Shown here piece by piece: positions 1 to 6,468 of a stretch of DNA of 6,468 bases. The notes beneath the pieces were generated by a model, which was given only the letters and a program-made list of their open reading frames with translations, did not search any database and was not told the DNA's origin. This DNA is from Comamonadaceae bacterium (GTDB lineage: Bacteria; Pseudomonadota; Gammaproteobacteria; Burkholderiales; Burkholderiaceae): the NCBI GenBank assembly GCA_947377705.1, contig CANCGU010000155.1, positions 1-6,468 on the forward strand, read 5' to 3'. The translations under genes and the position numbers were made by a program. The first letter of the stretch is position 1. The number at the start of each line of letters is the position of its first letter.

Positions 1-4
1 AGCT

Positions 5-32
5 TTGCCACACACTGTGGTGCGACAATATT
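5..32 (+). promoter_or_regulatory. Possible sigma70-type promoter for the small exported protein
   Basis: A TTGCCA hexamer (5-10) matches the -35 consensus TTGACA at five of six positions. It is followed after 16 nt by AATATT (27-32), a 4/6 match to the -10 box. Transcription would begin near position 39-40 and leave a leader of about 20 nt before the ATG at 61. A short inverted repeat CCACA-CAC-TGTGG (8-20) overlaps the -35 end and the spacer and could be an operator. This is a match by eye in only 60 nt of upstream sequence, so the assignment is weak. Confidence 0.3.
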
Positions 33-60
33 CACGTTGATTTTTAAAACATTCGATCCC

Positions 61-285
61 ATGAACAAACTTCTCATTTCTCTTTTATCGGCAGCCGCAT
101 TGGGCTTGCCACTGACCTCTGTGGCGCAAGCGCCTGCAGCACCTGCCGCTCCCATGGCTCAACCTGAGCCAGCCGCAGCACCTGCGGTGACCAACACCGA
201 CTCAGCAACGACAGCAAAAAAAGCCAAGAAGGCCAAGAAAAAGAAATTGAAAAAGAAGAAGTCTAAAAAGGCAAAAGCTCACTAA
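61..285 (+). CDS. Small exported Ala/Pro-rich protein with poly-lysine tail, function unknown
   Basis: This 74-residue protein is not one I can assign to a named family. Residues 1-24 look like a Sec signal peptide: MNK, then a hydrophobic stretch of Leu, Ile, Ala and Ser, then a likely signal peptidase I site after AQA (residues 22-24). Residues 25-45 are an Ala/Pro-rich, probably disordered spacer, and residues 46-52 are rich in Thr, Ser and Ala. The last 23 residues are mostly lysine (15 Lys) with Ala spacers and end in KAH. The mature protein would be small, very basic and probably periplasmic or surface-bound. The architecture recalls enterobacterial acid-shock protein Asr (signal peptide plus Ala/Lys-rich periplasmic chain), but that is only a resemblance in composition. 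The reading frame is open upstream to the window edge and has a TTG at 37. I chose the ATG at 61 because it gives a normal signal peptide, although no clear Shine-Dalgarno precedes it. The gene stands alone and ends 24 nt before a strong terminator. Confidence 0.7.
   Translation: MNKLLISLLSAAALGLPLTSVAQAPAAPAAPMAQPEPAAAPAVTNTDSATTAKKAKKAKKKKLKKKKSKKAKAH
216..222 (+). other. In-phase A AAA AAA slippery heptamer in the small exported gene
   Basis: The zero-frame codons here are GCA AAA AAA GCC (214-225), so the seven A residues lie in the X XXY YYZ phase used for -1 ribosomal frameshifting. After a -1 shift the ribosome would read SQEGQEKEIEKEEV and stop at TAA 264-266, giving an acidic tail in place of the lysine tail. 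The A-run could equally allow RNA polymerase slippage. No upstream Shine-Dalgarno-like enhancer and no close downstream hairpin were seen. The nearest strong hairpin is the terminator about 88 nt away. The motif is visible, but its use is speculative. Confidence 0.3.
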
Positions 286-309
286 GCCAAACGCTTAAAA
301 GCTTCAAAC

Positions 310-345
310 AAAAAGCGCTTGTGGCATTCGCCCAAGCGCTTTTTT
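310..345. terminator. Bidirectional intrinsic terminator between convergent transcription units
   Basis: A perfect 12-bp stem pairs AAAAAGCGCTTG (310-321) with CAAGCGCTTTTT (333-344). After a bulged T at 322, the stem continues with GGC/GCC (323-325 with 330-332) around an ATTC tetraloop. A T6 run (340-345) follows on the plus strand and an A-run precedes the stem, so the minus-strand transcript also ends in U residues. The hairpin lies 24 nt after the small exported gene and 19 nt past the ubiA stop. It can therefore end both units and keep the convergent transcripts apart. Confidence 0.9.
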
Positions 346-364
346 CATGGCCGCATGGTGTGCG

Positions 365-1270
365 CTATCCGCGTAAGGCATAGCCCACAGCAAGGCCCAC
401 AAACACGGTCGCACCCAGCCAATGGTTCAATCGAAACGCTTTAAAGCAACCCTCTCGCGAGCGATCCATGATGAGCAAAAAGTGCCAGACCGCTTGCAAC
501 CCAGCCAAACACAGGGCAAACGTCCAAGCCCCTCCTAGTTTTTTCTGCGCCAACAACCCGTACCAACCGCATAAATAAACCGCATAAAACGCCATGATCG
601 CCGTCACGTCATAACGACCCAGCGTGATGGCCGAGGTCTTCATACCAATCCGCAAATCGTCATCCCGGTCCACCATGGCGTACTCGGTGTCATAGGCCAG
701 CACCCAAAATAAATTGAACAACATCAAGCCCCAGGCCTGCACCGGCACTGCATCGCACAAAACTTGCAAATGGATGTCTTGCCAGGCAAGGTTTGCACTA
801 CCCACAGCCACAAACGCCAAAGGAATGCCAAAACTAAACGCCACGCCCAACACCGCTTGGGGCATCGACACATGGCGTTTGGCATAGGGATAGATCAGCG
901 TCACCAGCAAACCCGCAAACGACCACACGATGGTGGCAGGGTTGGTGGTGAGCACCAAACCAAACGCCGCCAGAGCCAGCACCGCCCCCACCAGCAACGC
1001 CTCACGCACCGACACAGCGCCGCGCGTCACAGGGCGCTGTGCCGTGCGTTTGACGTGGCGGTCAAAGTCACGGTCGGCCACGTCGTTGATGCAGCAACCC
1101 GCGCTGCGCATGAGGACCGTGCCCAACACAAACACCACCAGCAAATGCCAACCGGGCCAGCCATCTGCGGCCACCCATAAGGCGGCGAGCGAAGGCCACA
1201 ACAACAGTAGCCAGCCCGCAGGGCGGTTCCAACGAATCAAATCTAAATAAAGCGCCAAACGTTCACGCAT
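365..1270 (-). CDS. ubiA: 4-hydroxybenzoate polyprenyltransferase UbiA
   Basis: UbiA is an integral inner-membrane enzyme that attaches the polyprenyl chain to C3 of 4-hydroxybenzoate, the first membrane-bound step of ubiquinone synthesis. The protein has 301 residues, a usual length for the family. Both Asp-rich motifs that bind Mg2+ and the prenyl diphosphate are present: [15 protein letters not shown] (62-76), followed by RPVTRG, and [14 protein letters not shown] (193-206), followed by the conserved R-IG-KTSAI stretch. Between and after them lie hydrophobic segments consistent with eight or nine membrane helices. The N-terminal [12 protein letters not shown] is also typical of the family. 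A GTG at 1276 is in frame, but the ATG at 1270 has a GAAGG at 7 nt spacing and was preferred. The gene is last in the recG-oxyR-ubiA cluster, 10 nt after the oxyR stop, and is followed by the bidirectional terminator. The assignment is secure. Confidence 0.96.
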   Translation of the reverse strand: MRERLALYLDLIRWNRPAGWLLLLWPSLAALWVAADGWPGWHLLVVFVLGTVLMRSAGCCINDVADRDFDRHVKRTAQRPVTRGAVSVREALLVGAVLALAAFGLVLTTNPATIVWSFAGLLVTLIYPYAKRHVSMPQAVLGVAFSFGIPLAFVAVGSANLAWQDIHLQVLCDAVPVQAWGLMLFNLFWVLAYDTEYAMVDRDDDLRIGMKTSAITLGRYDVTAIMAFYAVYLCGWYGLLAQKKLGGAWTFALCLAGLQAVWHFLLIMDRSREGCFKAFRLNHWLGATVFVGLAVGYALRG

Positions 1271-1277
1271 CAACACA

Positions 1278-1282
1278 CCTTC
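1278..1282 (-). promoter_or_regulatory. Ribosome binding site of ubiA, overlapping the oxyR stop codon
   Basis: On the minus strand GAAGG occupies 1282-1278, seven bases before the ATG at 1270. Its first two bases are the last two of the oxyR TGA stop (1283-1281). For the alternative GTG at 1276 the same site would be only about one base away, so it supports the ATG start. The overlap suggests that ubiA translation is coupled to termination on oxyR. Confidence 0.6.
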
Positions 1283-2246
1283 ACGACAGACGGGTCACGC
1301 CTGGCAACTCACAGGCATAGATGGCGTTGCGCAAAGCGGCAATCGCCTCGTAGCGCGTGAAGCTGCGACGCCACGCCAACACCACACGACGCGTCGGCGG
1401 CTCGCCACCTTTGTCGTCGGTGATCGGCAAATAGCGCACATACGTTTCTTCGCTTTTCTTGCGCTTGGCCTGTGTGTCCAGCGCTTCTTTGGGCACGCTC
1501 AACCGCGGCACCAGCGTCACACCCATCCCTGCGGCCACCATGTGCTTGATGGTTTCCAGCGACGAGCCTTCAAAGCTCTTTTGAATGCCCTCGGCATTGC
1601 TGGAGAAGCGCGCAAACTCAGGGCAGACCTCCAGCACATGGTCACGAAAGCAATGGCCATTGCCCAGCAGCAACATGGTTTCATTTTTCAACGCATCCGC
1701 AGTGACTTGCTTCAAGGCCGCCAGTGGATGGTTGCTGGGCACGGCCGCCATGAAAGGTTCGTCGTACAAGGGCGCGGTGGCTAGGCCCGTGTCTGGAAAA
1801 GGGTCTGCCATGATGGCACAATCGATCTCGCCCGTGCGCAACATTTCCAGCAACTTCACCGTGAAGTTTTCTTGCAACATCAGCGGCATTTGCGGGGTTT
1901 TGGCAATCGCTTGGCGCACCAGGCTAGGCAACAAGTACGGGCCAATGGTGTAGATCACCCCCAGTTTCAAGGGCCCCGCCAAGGGGTCTTTGCCACGCTT
2001 GGCAATTTCTTTGATGTTGGCGGCTTGCTCCAGCACGCTTTGCGCTTGGCGAATAATTTCTTCCCCCAAGGACGTGACGGCCACTTCGTTGGCACTGCGT
2101 TCAAACAGCTTCACATCCAACTCTTCTTCGAGCTTTTTGATGGCCACGGACAGCGTAGGTTGCGACACAAAGCAGGCCTCGGCCGCGCGGCCAAAGTGTT
2201 TTTCGCGGGCCACGGCCACGATGTATTTGAGTTCGGTGAGGGTCAT
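1281..2246 (-). CDS. oxyR: Peroxide-sensing LysR-type regulator OxyR
   Basis: OxyR senses H2O2 through formation of a disulfide and then activates (or de-represses) genes for catalase, peroxiredoxin and iron control. The 321-residue protein begins with a LysR winged-helix DNA-binding domain (about 1-60) that includes [12 protein letters not shown] (23-34) and [15 protein letters not shown]. The effector domain (about 92-300) begins with GPLKLG, followed by TIGPYLLP. The redox pair is intact: C199 in GHCFRDH and C208 in EVCPE, at the same residue numbers and eight-residue spacing as the E. coli cysteines. This separates it from most other LysR regulators. The conserved [20 protein letters not shown] (228-247) follows. 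Compared with E. coli OxyR (305 residues) it has a somewhat longer, Lys-rich loop around 252-268. The gene starts 4 nt after recG stops, and no separate promoter is evident in that gap, so it is probably co-transcribed with recG. No OxyR-type operator was recognised in the window. Confidence 0.95.
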   Translation of the reverse strand: MTLTELKYIVAVAREKHFGRAAEACFVSQPTLSVAIKKLEEELDVKLFERSANEVAVTSLGEEIIRQAQSVLEQAANIKEIAKRGKDPLAGPLKLGVIYTIGPYLLPSLVRQAIAKTPQMPLMLQENFTVKLLEMLRTGEIDCAIMADPFPDTGLATAPLYDEPFMAAVPSNHPLAALKQVTADALKNETMLLLGNGHCFRDHVLEVCPEFARFSSNAEGIQKSFEGSSLETIKHMVAAGMGVTLVPRLSVPKEALDTQAKRKKSEETYVRYLPITDDKGGEPPTRRVVLAWRRSFTRYEAIAALRNAIYACELPGVTRLS

Positions 2247-2250
2247 TGAT

Positions 2251-4380
2251 TTAAGCCTTCAAGAAATCCGATTTTCCACCCAACCAACGGCTCACATGCC
2301 GATCGGCTAATTCAGGGTATTTGTCCAACATCAACGGTGCGAGTTCTCTGGCCCATTGCAGCAACTCAACGTCTTCAGCCAAGTCGGCAAAGCGCAACAA
2401 GGCCGCGCCCGATTGACGTGCGCCCAAGAACTCGCCTGGGCCACGAATTTCTAAATCACGCCTTGCGATTTCAAACCCGTCCGAGGTTTCCACCATCGCG
2501 CGCAGCCGCTCACGGGCGGTTTCGCTCACACGGCCACTCTCGCCCGTGGCGTACATCAACACACAGGCCGATGCAGCCGCACCACGCCCCACACGTCCGC
2601 GCAACTGGTGCAACTGGCTCAAACCAAAACGTTCGGCATGCTCAATCACCATCAACGAGGCGTTGGGTACATCCACGCCCACCTCAATCACCGTGGTGCT
2701 GACCAACACACCCATCAGCCCGCTTTCAAACTGGGCCATCACCGCCTTCTTGTCAGCCGGTGGCATGCGTGAATGCAGCAAGCCCACCAACACCGGCTTC
2801 ACACCCGGCGGGTTGAGTGCCTCGGTCAGCAAGGCGTGGGTTTCGGTGGCATTGGTCAAATCCAGCGCCTCGCTTTCTTCAATCAACGGACACACCCAAT
2901 ACACCTGACGGCCTTCGTCCAACTGATGGCGAATGCGCTCAATCAACTCATCGCGCCGCGCTTCAGACACCAGCTTGGTCACCACGGGCGTGCGGCCTGG
3001 TGGTAACTCATCCAAGGTCGACACATCGAGGTCGGCGTAATAACTCATGGCCAAGGTTCGGGGAATGGGCGTGGCACTCATCATCAGCATGTGGGGTTCT
3101 CGTTGCACCCCCTCCGCCTCTGGCATCTCTGTGTACTTCATCTTCTCGCGCAAAGCCAAACGCTGCGCCACCCCAAAGCGATGCTGCTCGTCGATGATGG
3201 CCAAGGCCAAGTTTTTGAACTGCACTTGTTCTTGAATCACCGCATGCGTGCCCACCACCAGCGCAGCCTCGCCGCTGGCAATGAGGCCCAACATTTCAGT
3301 GCGTTCTTTTTTCTTTTGGCTGCCCGTGAGCCACGCCACGCGCTTGCCGAGCGGGGTCAGCAAAGGCTCTAACCAACCAATGAGTTTGCGAAAGTGCTGC
3401 TCGGCCAAAATTTCTGTGGGCGCCATCAGCGCACATTGCCAACCGCCATCCATCGCCACGGCCGCCGCCAATGCAGCGACCACGGTTTTGCCCGAACCCA
3501 CATCGCCTTGCAGCAAGCGGTGCATGGGCACTTGTCGCATCAAATCCAACGCAATTTCTTCGCCCACGCGGCGCTGCGCGCCCGTCAAGCCAAAAGGCAA
3601 CACGCCCAGCAGCTGCTCGTGCAAGCCACCTTTCTTCAGCACCAACGCAGGCGCACGCAGCTCGTCACGCGCACGTTTGGACTGCAGCTGCGACAGCTGT
3701 TGTGCCAGCAACTCCTCCGCTTTCAAACGTTGCCAAGCGGGGTGCGTGCGATCTTCCAACTGCGCCAGCGACACATCGGGCGCGGGGTGATGCAAAAAAT
3801 GCAGCGACGCCTCCAAGCTCCACGCCTTGGCGCCTGCACTCATGGCGGAGCGTGGCATGTACTCTGGCGGAATCGTCTCGACAAACGCGCCATGCCGCGC
3901 CGCATGCACCAACCCACTGTGCACCGCCTTGCGCAAATACACCTGCGGCAAACCCGCTGACGTGGGATACACCGGCGTCAACGCAAGGGGTAACTCACCA
4001 CCGGCCATGTGAAAACTGGGGTGCATCATGGTGCGCCCCATGAAACCGCCCTTCACCTCACCACGCAAACGTAGGCGCGTGCCCACGGCCAAGGCCTTTT
4101 GCTGCGACGGGTAAAAGCTAAAGAAGCGCAGCGTGCAGGTGTCAGACCCATCGTCCACCACCACCAGCAATTGGCGGCGCGGTTTGTAAGCAATCTCGCA
4201 CGACACCACCGTCGCCTCGATTTGCGCCATGTCGCCCTCGCGCGTATCGGCCAATCGCACGATGCGTGTTTCGTCTTCATAACGCAGCGGTAGGTGCAGC
4301 GCCAAATCAATGTCGCGGTCCAGCCCGAGCTTGCGCAACGCTTTTTGCGGCGCGGAGAGGGATTTGGTTTCGCGAGTCAT
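2251..4380 (-). CDS. recG: ATP-dependent DNA helicase RecG
   Basis: RecG is a superfamily 2 double-strand DNA translocase that reverses stalled replication forks and processes Holliday junctions, D-loops and R-loops in the cytoplasm. The protein has 709 residues, close to E. coli RecG (693). The N-terminal wedge/OB region includes [12 protein letters not shown] (29-40). The helicase motifs follow in order: a Q-motif-like LTGAQR (265-270), Walker A GDVGSGKT (292-299), [11 protein letters not shown] (319-329), Walker B-type DEQHRFGV (397-404), SATPIPRT (435-442), [12 protein letters not shown] (561-572) and QLRGRVGRG (592-600). The C-terminal [17 protein letters not shown] (642-658) belongs to the translocation motif region typical of RecG. 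The start at ATG 4380 gives an N-terminus aligning with other RecG proteins, shortly before the first conserved block. No strong Shine-Dalgarno is close; an AGAGG lies 13 nt upstream. It is the first gene of the leftward cluster and diverges from queA. Confidence 0.96.
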   Translation of the reverse strand: MTRETKSLSAPQKALRKLGLDRDIDLALHLPLRYEDETRIVRLADTREGDMAQIEATVVSCEIAYKPRRQLLVVVDDGSDTCTLRFFSFYPSQQKALAVGTRLRLRGEVKGGFMGRTMMHPSFHMAGGELPLALTPVYPTSAGLPQVYLRKAVHSGLVHAARHGAFVETIPPEYMPRSAMSAGAKAWSLEASLHFLHHPAPDVSLAQLEDRTHPAWQRLKAEELLAQQLSQLQSKRARDELRAPALVLKKGGLHEQLLGVLPFGLTGAQRRVGEEIALDLMRQVPMHRLLQGDVGSGKTVVAALAAAVAMDGGWQCALMAPTEILAEQHFRKLIGWLEPLLTPLGKRVAWLTGSQKKKERTEMLGLIASGEAALVVGTHAVIQEQVQFKNLALAIIDEQHRFGVAQRLALREKMKYTEMPEAEGVQREPHMLMMSATPIPRTLAMSYYADLDVSTLDELPPGRTPVVTKLVSEARRDELIERIRHQLDEGRQVYWVCPLIEESEALDLTNATETHALLTEALNPPGVKPVLVGLLHSRMPPADKKAVMAQFESGLMGVLVSTTVIEVGVDVPNASLMVIEHAERFGLSQLHQLRGRVGRGAAASACVLMYATGESGRVSETARERLRAMVETSDGFEIARRDLEIRGPGEFLGARQSGAALLRFADLAEDVELLQWARELAPLMLDKYPELADRHVSRWLGGKSDFLKA
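2256..2260 (-). promoter_or_regulatory. Ribosome binding site of oxyR inside the recG 3' end
   Basis: GAAGG at 2260-2256 on the minus strand lies nine bases before the oxyR ATG (2246-2244). It sits within the last codons of recG (Leu-Lys-Ala-stop). The position implies that ribosomes finishing recG deliver or expose the oxyR start, so expression of the two is likely coupled. Confidence 0.6.
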
Positions 4381-4386
4381 GGGACA

Positions 4387-4416
4387 ATTGTGCCTCTGTC
4401 ATTTGATCCTCTTCAA
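4387..4416 (-). promoter_or_regulatory. Weak candidate promoter for the recG-oxyR-ubiA operon
   Basis: On the minus strand TTGAAG (4416-4411, 4/6 to the -35 box) and CACAAT (4392-4387, 4/6 to the -10 box) are separated by 18 nt. The -10 ends six bases before the recG ATG, so transcription from it would begin at or next to the start codon and yield a nearly leaderless mRNA. The match is modest, and the true promoter could lie further upstream within queA. Confidence 0.2.
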
Positions 4417-4422
4417 CTTGGA

Positions 4423-4439
4423 ACGGGCCCGTCCGGCCC
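4423..4439 (+). repeat. GC-rich palindrome / hairpin just upstream of the queA start
   Basis: ACGGGCCCGT (4423-4432) is a perfect 10-bp palindrome. Overlapping it, GGGCC (4425-4429) can pair with GGCCC (4435-4439) across a five-base loop, CGTCC. The hairpin ends eight bases before the queA ATG, where a Shine-Dalgarno would be expected and none is visible. It may influence queA translation or serve as a protein-binding site, or it may be chance in GC-rich DNA. Confidence 0.35.
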
Positions 4440-4447
4440 TCAAGCGC

Positions 4448-5545
4448 ATGTCACACACTTACACGCTCAGCGATTTCGATTTCGAACTGCCTGAGTCCCT
4501 GATCGCCCAGCACCCCGCCTCTGAACGCAGCGCCTCGCGTTTGCTCGATGGCCGCCACGCTGAGTTTGCCAACCGCACCTTCAAAGACCTTCCCTCGCTG
4601 CTCAAAGCTGGCGACTTGCTGGTGTTCAACGACACCCAAGTGGTCAAAGCGCGCCTGTTTGGCGAGAAGGCCACCGGCGGTAAGCTGGAATTGTTGGTCG
4701 AGCGCGTGCTCACCGGCCACGAGGTGGTGGCCCACATGAAGGTGAGCAAAAAGCCGCCTGTGGGTACCGTGCTGTACATGGCGGGTGGACTGCGCAACGG
4801 GGGTTTCACAGCCACGCTTCTGGGCCGCTGGCCCAATGAAGACGGCCAACTGTTTCGCTTCAAGTTCAGCGACGAGCCGCACACGCTGATGCAACAGCAC
4901 GGGCACATGCCGCTGCCGCCCTACATTGAGCGCCACCAAAACGCCGCTGATGCGCAGCACGAAACCGAGGAAGACAAAGCCGAGGACGAGCGCCGCTACC
5001 AAACCGTGTTTGCCAAGCACCCAGGGGCCGCGGCTGCACCCACTGCAGCACTGCACTTTGACGAAGGCGTGCTGCAAGGGCTAGAGGCCCAAGGTGTGTC
5101 ACGCGCCAGCGTCACGCTGCATGTGGGCGCGGGCACATTTCAGCCAGTGAAGACCGAGAACTTGGCCGAGCACCGGATGCACAGCGAGTGGTACAACATA
5201 CCGCCCGAAACCCTGCAAGCCATTGCCGATTGCCGCGCGCGCGGCGGCCGCGTGGTGGCGGTGGGCACGACCAGCGTGCGCACACTGGAGAGCTGGGCGC
5301 AAAGCGGGCTGACGAGCGGCGACACACAAATCTTCATCACGCCGGGTTTTGCGTTCCAAGTGGTGGATGTGCTGATCACCAACTTCCATTTACCCAAGAG
5401 CACCTTGCTCATGCTGGTCAGCGCGTTTGCCGGCTTTGAGCACATGCACGCGCTGTACCGCCACGCCATTGCCCACCAATACCGATTCTTCAGCTATGGC
5501 GACGCCATGCTGCTAGAAAAAACCACCGAATCAAGAATCGCTTGA
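4448..5545 (+). CDS. queA: S-adenosylmethionine:tRNA ribosyltransferase-isomerase QueA
   Basis: QueA transfers and isomerises the ribosyl part of S-adenosylmethionine onto preQ1 at tRNA position 34, forming epoxyqueuosine in the cytoplasm. From ATG 4448 the protein has 365 residues, slightly longer than E. coli QueA (356). Family signatures appear in order: [17 protein letters not shown] (11-27), [14 protein letters not shown] (59-72), [10 protein letters not shown] (77-86), [11 protein letters not shown] (152-162), [21 protein letters not shown] (184-204), [10 protein letters not shown] (225-234), [10 protein letters not shown] (273-282) and [19 protein letters not shown] (311-329). The frame is open upstream to an ATG at 4310, but that would overlap recG and add 46 residues without family similarity. 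The alignment with QueA begins near [15 protein letters not shown], so 4448 is preferred. An acidic, His/Gln-containing insertion lies at about 163-181. No clear Shine-Dalgarno is visible. The gene heads the queA-tgt unit. Confidence 0.96.
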   Translation: MSHTYTLSDFDFELPESLIAQHPASERSASRLLDGRHAEFANRTFKDLPSLLKAGDLLVFNDTQVVKARLFGEKATGGKLELLVERVLTGHEVVAHMKVSKKPPVGTVLYMAGGLRNGGFTATLLGRWPNEDGQLFRFKFSDEPHTLMQQHGHMPLPPYIERHQNAADAQHETEEDKAEDERRYQTVFAKHPGAAAAPTAALHFDEGVLQGLEAQGVSRASVTLHVGAGTFQPVKTENLAEHRMHSEWYNIPPETLQAIADCRARGGRVVAVGTTSVRTLESWAQSGLTSGDTQIFITPGFAFQVVDVLITNFHLPKSTLLMLVSAFAGFEHMHALYRHAIAHQYRFFSYGDAMLLEKTTESRIA

Positions 5546-5555
5546 AAGACCAACC

Positions 5556-6468
5556 ATGTTGAAGTTTGACGTTCTCACCAAAGACACATCCAGCCATGCC
5601 CGCCGCGGTACGCTCACGCTCAACCACGGCGTGGTGCAAACCCCCATCTTCATGCCCGTGGGCACCTACGGCACGGTCAAAGGCGTGATGCCGCGCAGCC
5701 TCGAAGAGATGGGCGCGCAAATTATTCTGGGCAACACCTTCCACCTGTGGATGCGCCCCGGCCTCGACGTGATGCAAAGCTTTGGCGGTCTGCACGATTT
5801 TGAGCGTTGGAACAAGCCCATCCTCACCGACAGCGGCGGTTTTCAAGTGTGGTCGCTCGGCGCGATGCGCAAAATCACCGAAGAGGGCGTAACCTTTGCC
5901 TCGCCCGTGAACGGCGACAAACTGTTCATGTCGCCCGAGGTGAGCATGCAAATTCAAACCACGCTCAACAGCGACATCGTGATGCAGCTCGACGAGTGCA
6001 CGCCTTACGAAACCAAAGGTCACCTCACCACCGAAGCTGAAGCCCGCAAGTCGATGGAGATGAGCCGCCGCTGGGCCGTGCGCAGCAAGGACGAATTTGC
6101 ACGCTTAGAAAACCCCAACGCTGTGTTTGGCATCGTGCAAGGCGGCATGTTCACCAACTTGCGCCAAGAGTCGCTCGATGCGCTGGTGGACATGAACTTC
6201 CCCGGCTACGCCATCGGCGGCGTGAGCGTGGGCGAACCCAAAGCGCAGATGCTGGAAATCATGGCCCACACGCCGCATCGTTTGCCCGAAAACAAACCGC
6301 GCTACCTGATGGGCGTGGGCACACCCGAAGACTTGGTGCAAGGCGTGGCTGACGGCGTGGACATGTTTGACTGCGTCATGCCCACACGCAATGCGCGCAA
6401 CGGAACTATCTTCACCCGATATGGCGACTTGAAACTGCGCAATGCTCGCCACAAGGCAGACCACGGGC
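5556..6468 (+). CDS. tgt: Queuine/guanine tRNA-ribosyltransferase Tgt (3' end beyond window)
   Basis: Tgt replaces guanine-34 with preQ1 in tRNAs for Asp, Asn, His and Tyr, the step before QueA. The first 304 codons are present without interruption, and roughly 70-90 C-terminal residues should follow outside the window (E. coli Tgt has 375). Catalytic elements are visible: D92 in [12 protein letters not shown] (91-102), the putative nucleophile D272 in [14 protein letters not shown] (270-283), the substrate-pocket segments DECTPY (146-151), GIVQGG (192-197) and [10 protein letters not shown] (218-227), and [11 protein letters not shown] (251-261). The zinc site (CxCxxC with His) lies past the edge and cannot be checked. 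The start at ATG 5556 is 10 nt after the queA stop, with a weak GAAAGA (5544-5549) overlapping that stop, so translation is probably coupled to queA. In many bacteria yajC and secDF follow tgt, but that region is not seen here. Confidence 0.96.
   Translation, partial: MLKFDVLTKDTSSHARRGTLTLNHGVVQTPIFMPVGTYGTVKGVMPRSLEEMGAQIILGNTFHLWMRPGLDVMQSFGGLHDFERWNKPILTDSGGFQVWSLGAMRKITEEGVTFASPVNGDKLFMSPEVSMQIQTTLNSDIVMQLDECTPYETKGHLTTEAEARKSMEMSRRWAVRSKDEFARLENPNAVFGIVQGGMFTNLRQESLDALVDMNFPGYAIGGVSVGEPKAQMLEIMAHTPHRLPENKPRYLMGVGTPEDLVQGVADGVDMFDCVMPTRNARNGTIFTRYGDLKLRNARHKADHG

Noticed and set aside
37..60. TTG start adding eight residues to the small exported protein
   Set aside because: The added residues (MIFKTFDP) disrupt a normal signal peptide that begins at the ATG at 61, and no ribosome binding site supports the TTG.
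1271..1276. GTG start of ubiA two codons upstream of the ATG
   Set aside because: The GAAGG site is about one base from the GTG but seven bases from the ATG, so the ATG at 1270 fits better.
1281..2246. Possibility that the LysR gene is a generic regulator such as a CysB or CbbR type
   Set aside because: C199 and C208 in the GHC-RD...C context and the [12 protein letters not shown] block identify OxyR specifically.
3394..4043. Long plus-strand open frames (up to 190 codons) opposite recG
   Set aside because: They lie entirely within recG, have low-complexity Arg/Ala/His/Gln-rich translations with no recognisable motif, and fit shadow frames created by the GC-rich codon bias of the real gene.
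4310..4447. N-terminal extension of QueA from an upstream ATG
   Set aside because: It overlaps the 5' end of recG on the opposite strand, its 46 residues do not resemble QueA, and the family alignment starts at the ATG at 4448.
4451..5077. 208-codon minus-strand open frame opposite queA
   Set aside because: queA is fully supported by family motifs on the plus strand, and this frame shows no domain and no plausible ribosome binding site.
5490..6464. Minus-strand open frames opposite tgt (177 and 119 codons)
   Set aside because: tgt is continuous with catalytic residues on the plus strand. The opposite frames are His/Ala-rich shadows without motifs.
1..6468. Mobile elements, CRISPR arrays, tRNA or rRNA genes, phage or defence systems
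   Set aside because: No transposase, long terminal or direct repeats, spaced repeat array, tRNA cloverleaf or defence-type domain was found. Almost the whole window is accounted for by housekeeping genes.

Overview
The window looks like ordinary chromosomal sequence from a betaproteobacterium of the order Burkholderiales, probably near Comamonadaceae. The evidence is moderately high GC, the tight recG-oxyR-ubiA order facing a divergent queA-tgt pair, and protein details that look betaproteobacterial to me. This placement rests on recognition, not on a database search. No mobile element, CRISPR array, tRNA, rRNA or phage gene was seen, and I found no convincing new multi-gene system.

Layout. 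Positions 1-60 hold a possible promoter for a short plus-strand gene (61-285). That gene encodes a 74-residue protein with a signal peptide, an Ala/Pro spacer and a strongly lysine-rich tail. A strong stem-loop with A- and T-tracts on its two flanks (310-345) separates it from the convergent minus-strand cluster. The cluster reads leftward in the order recG (4380-2251), oxyR (2246-1281) and ubiA (1270-365). Its gaps are 4 and 10 nt, and the ribosome binding sites of oxyR and ubiA lie at the end of the preceding gene, so it looks like one operon. A 67-nt gap separates recG from queA (4448-5545). queA is followed 10 nt later by tgt, which starts at 5556 and runs off the right edge.

How the genes work together. 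Tgt exchanges guanine-34 of certain tRNAs for preQ1, and QueA then converts preQ1 to epoxyqueuosine, so this pair covers two consecutive late steps of queuosine-tRNA modification. The leftward operon joins a fork-remodelling helicase (RecG), the peroxide sensor OxyR with both redox cysteines in place, and the membrane prenyltransferase of ubiquinone synthesis (UbiA). A shared theme of oxidative stress and respiration is plausible but is inference. The least understood item is the small Lys-tailed exported protein. Its coding sequence carries an in-phase A AAA AAA heptamer, and a -1 shift there would replace the basic tail with an acidic one.
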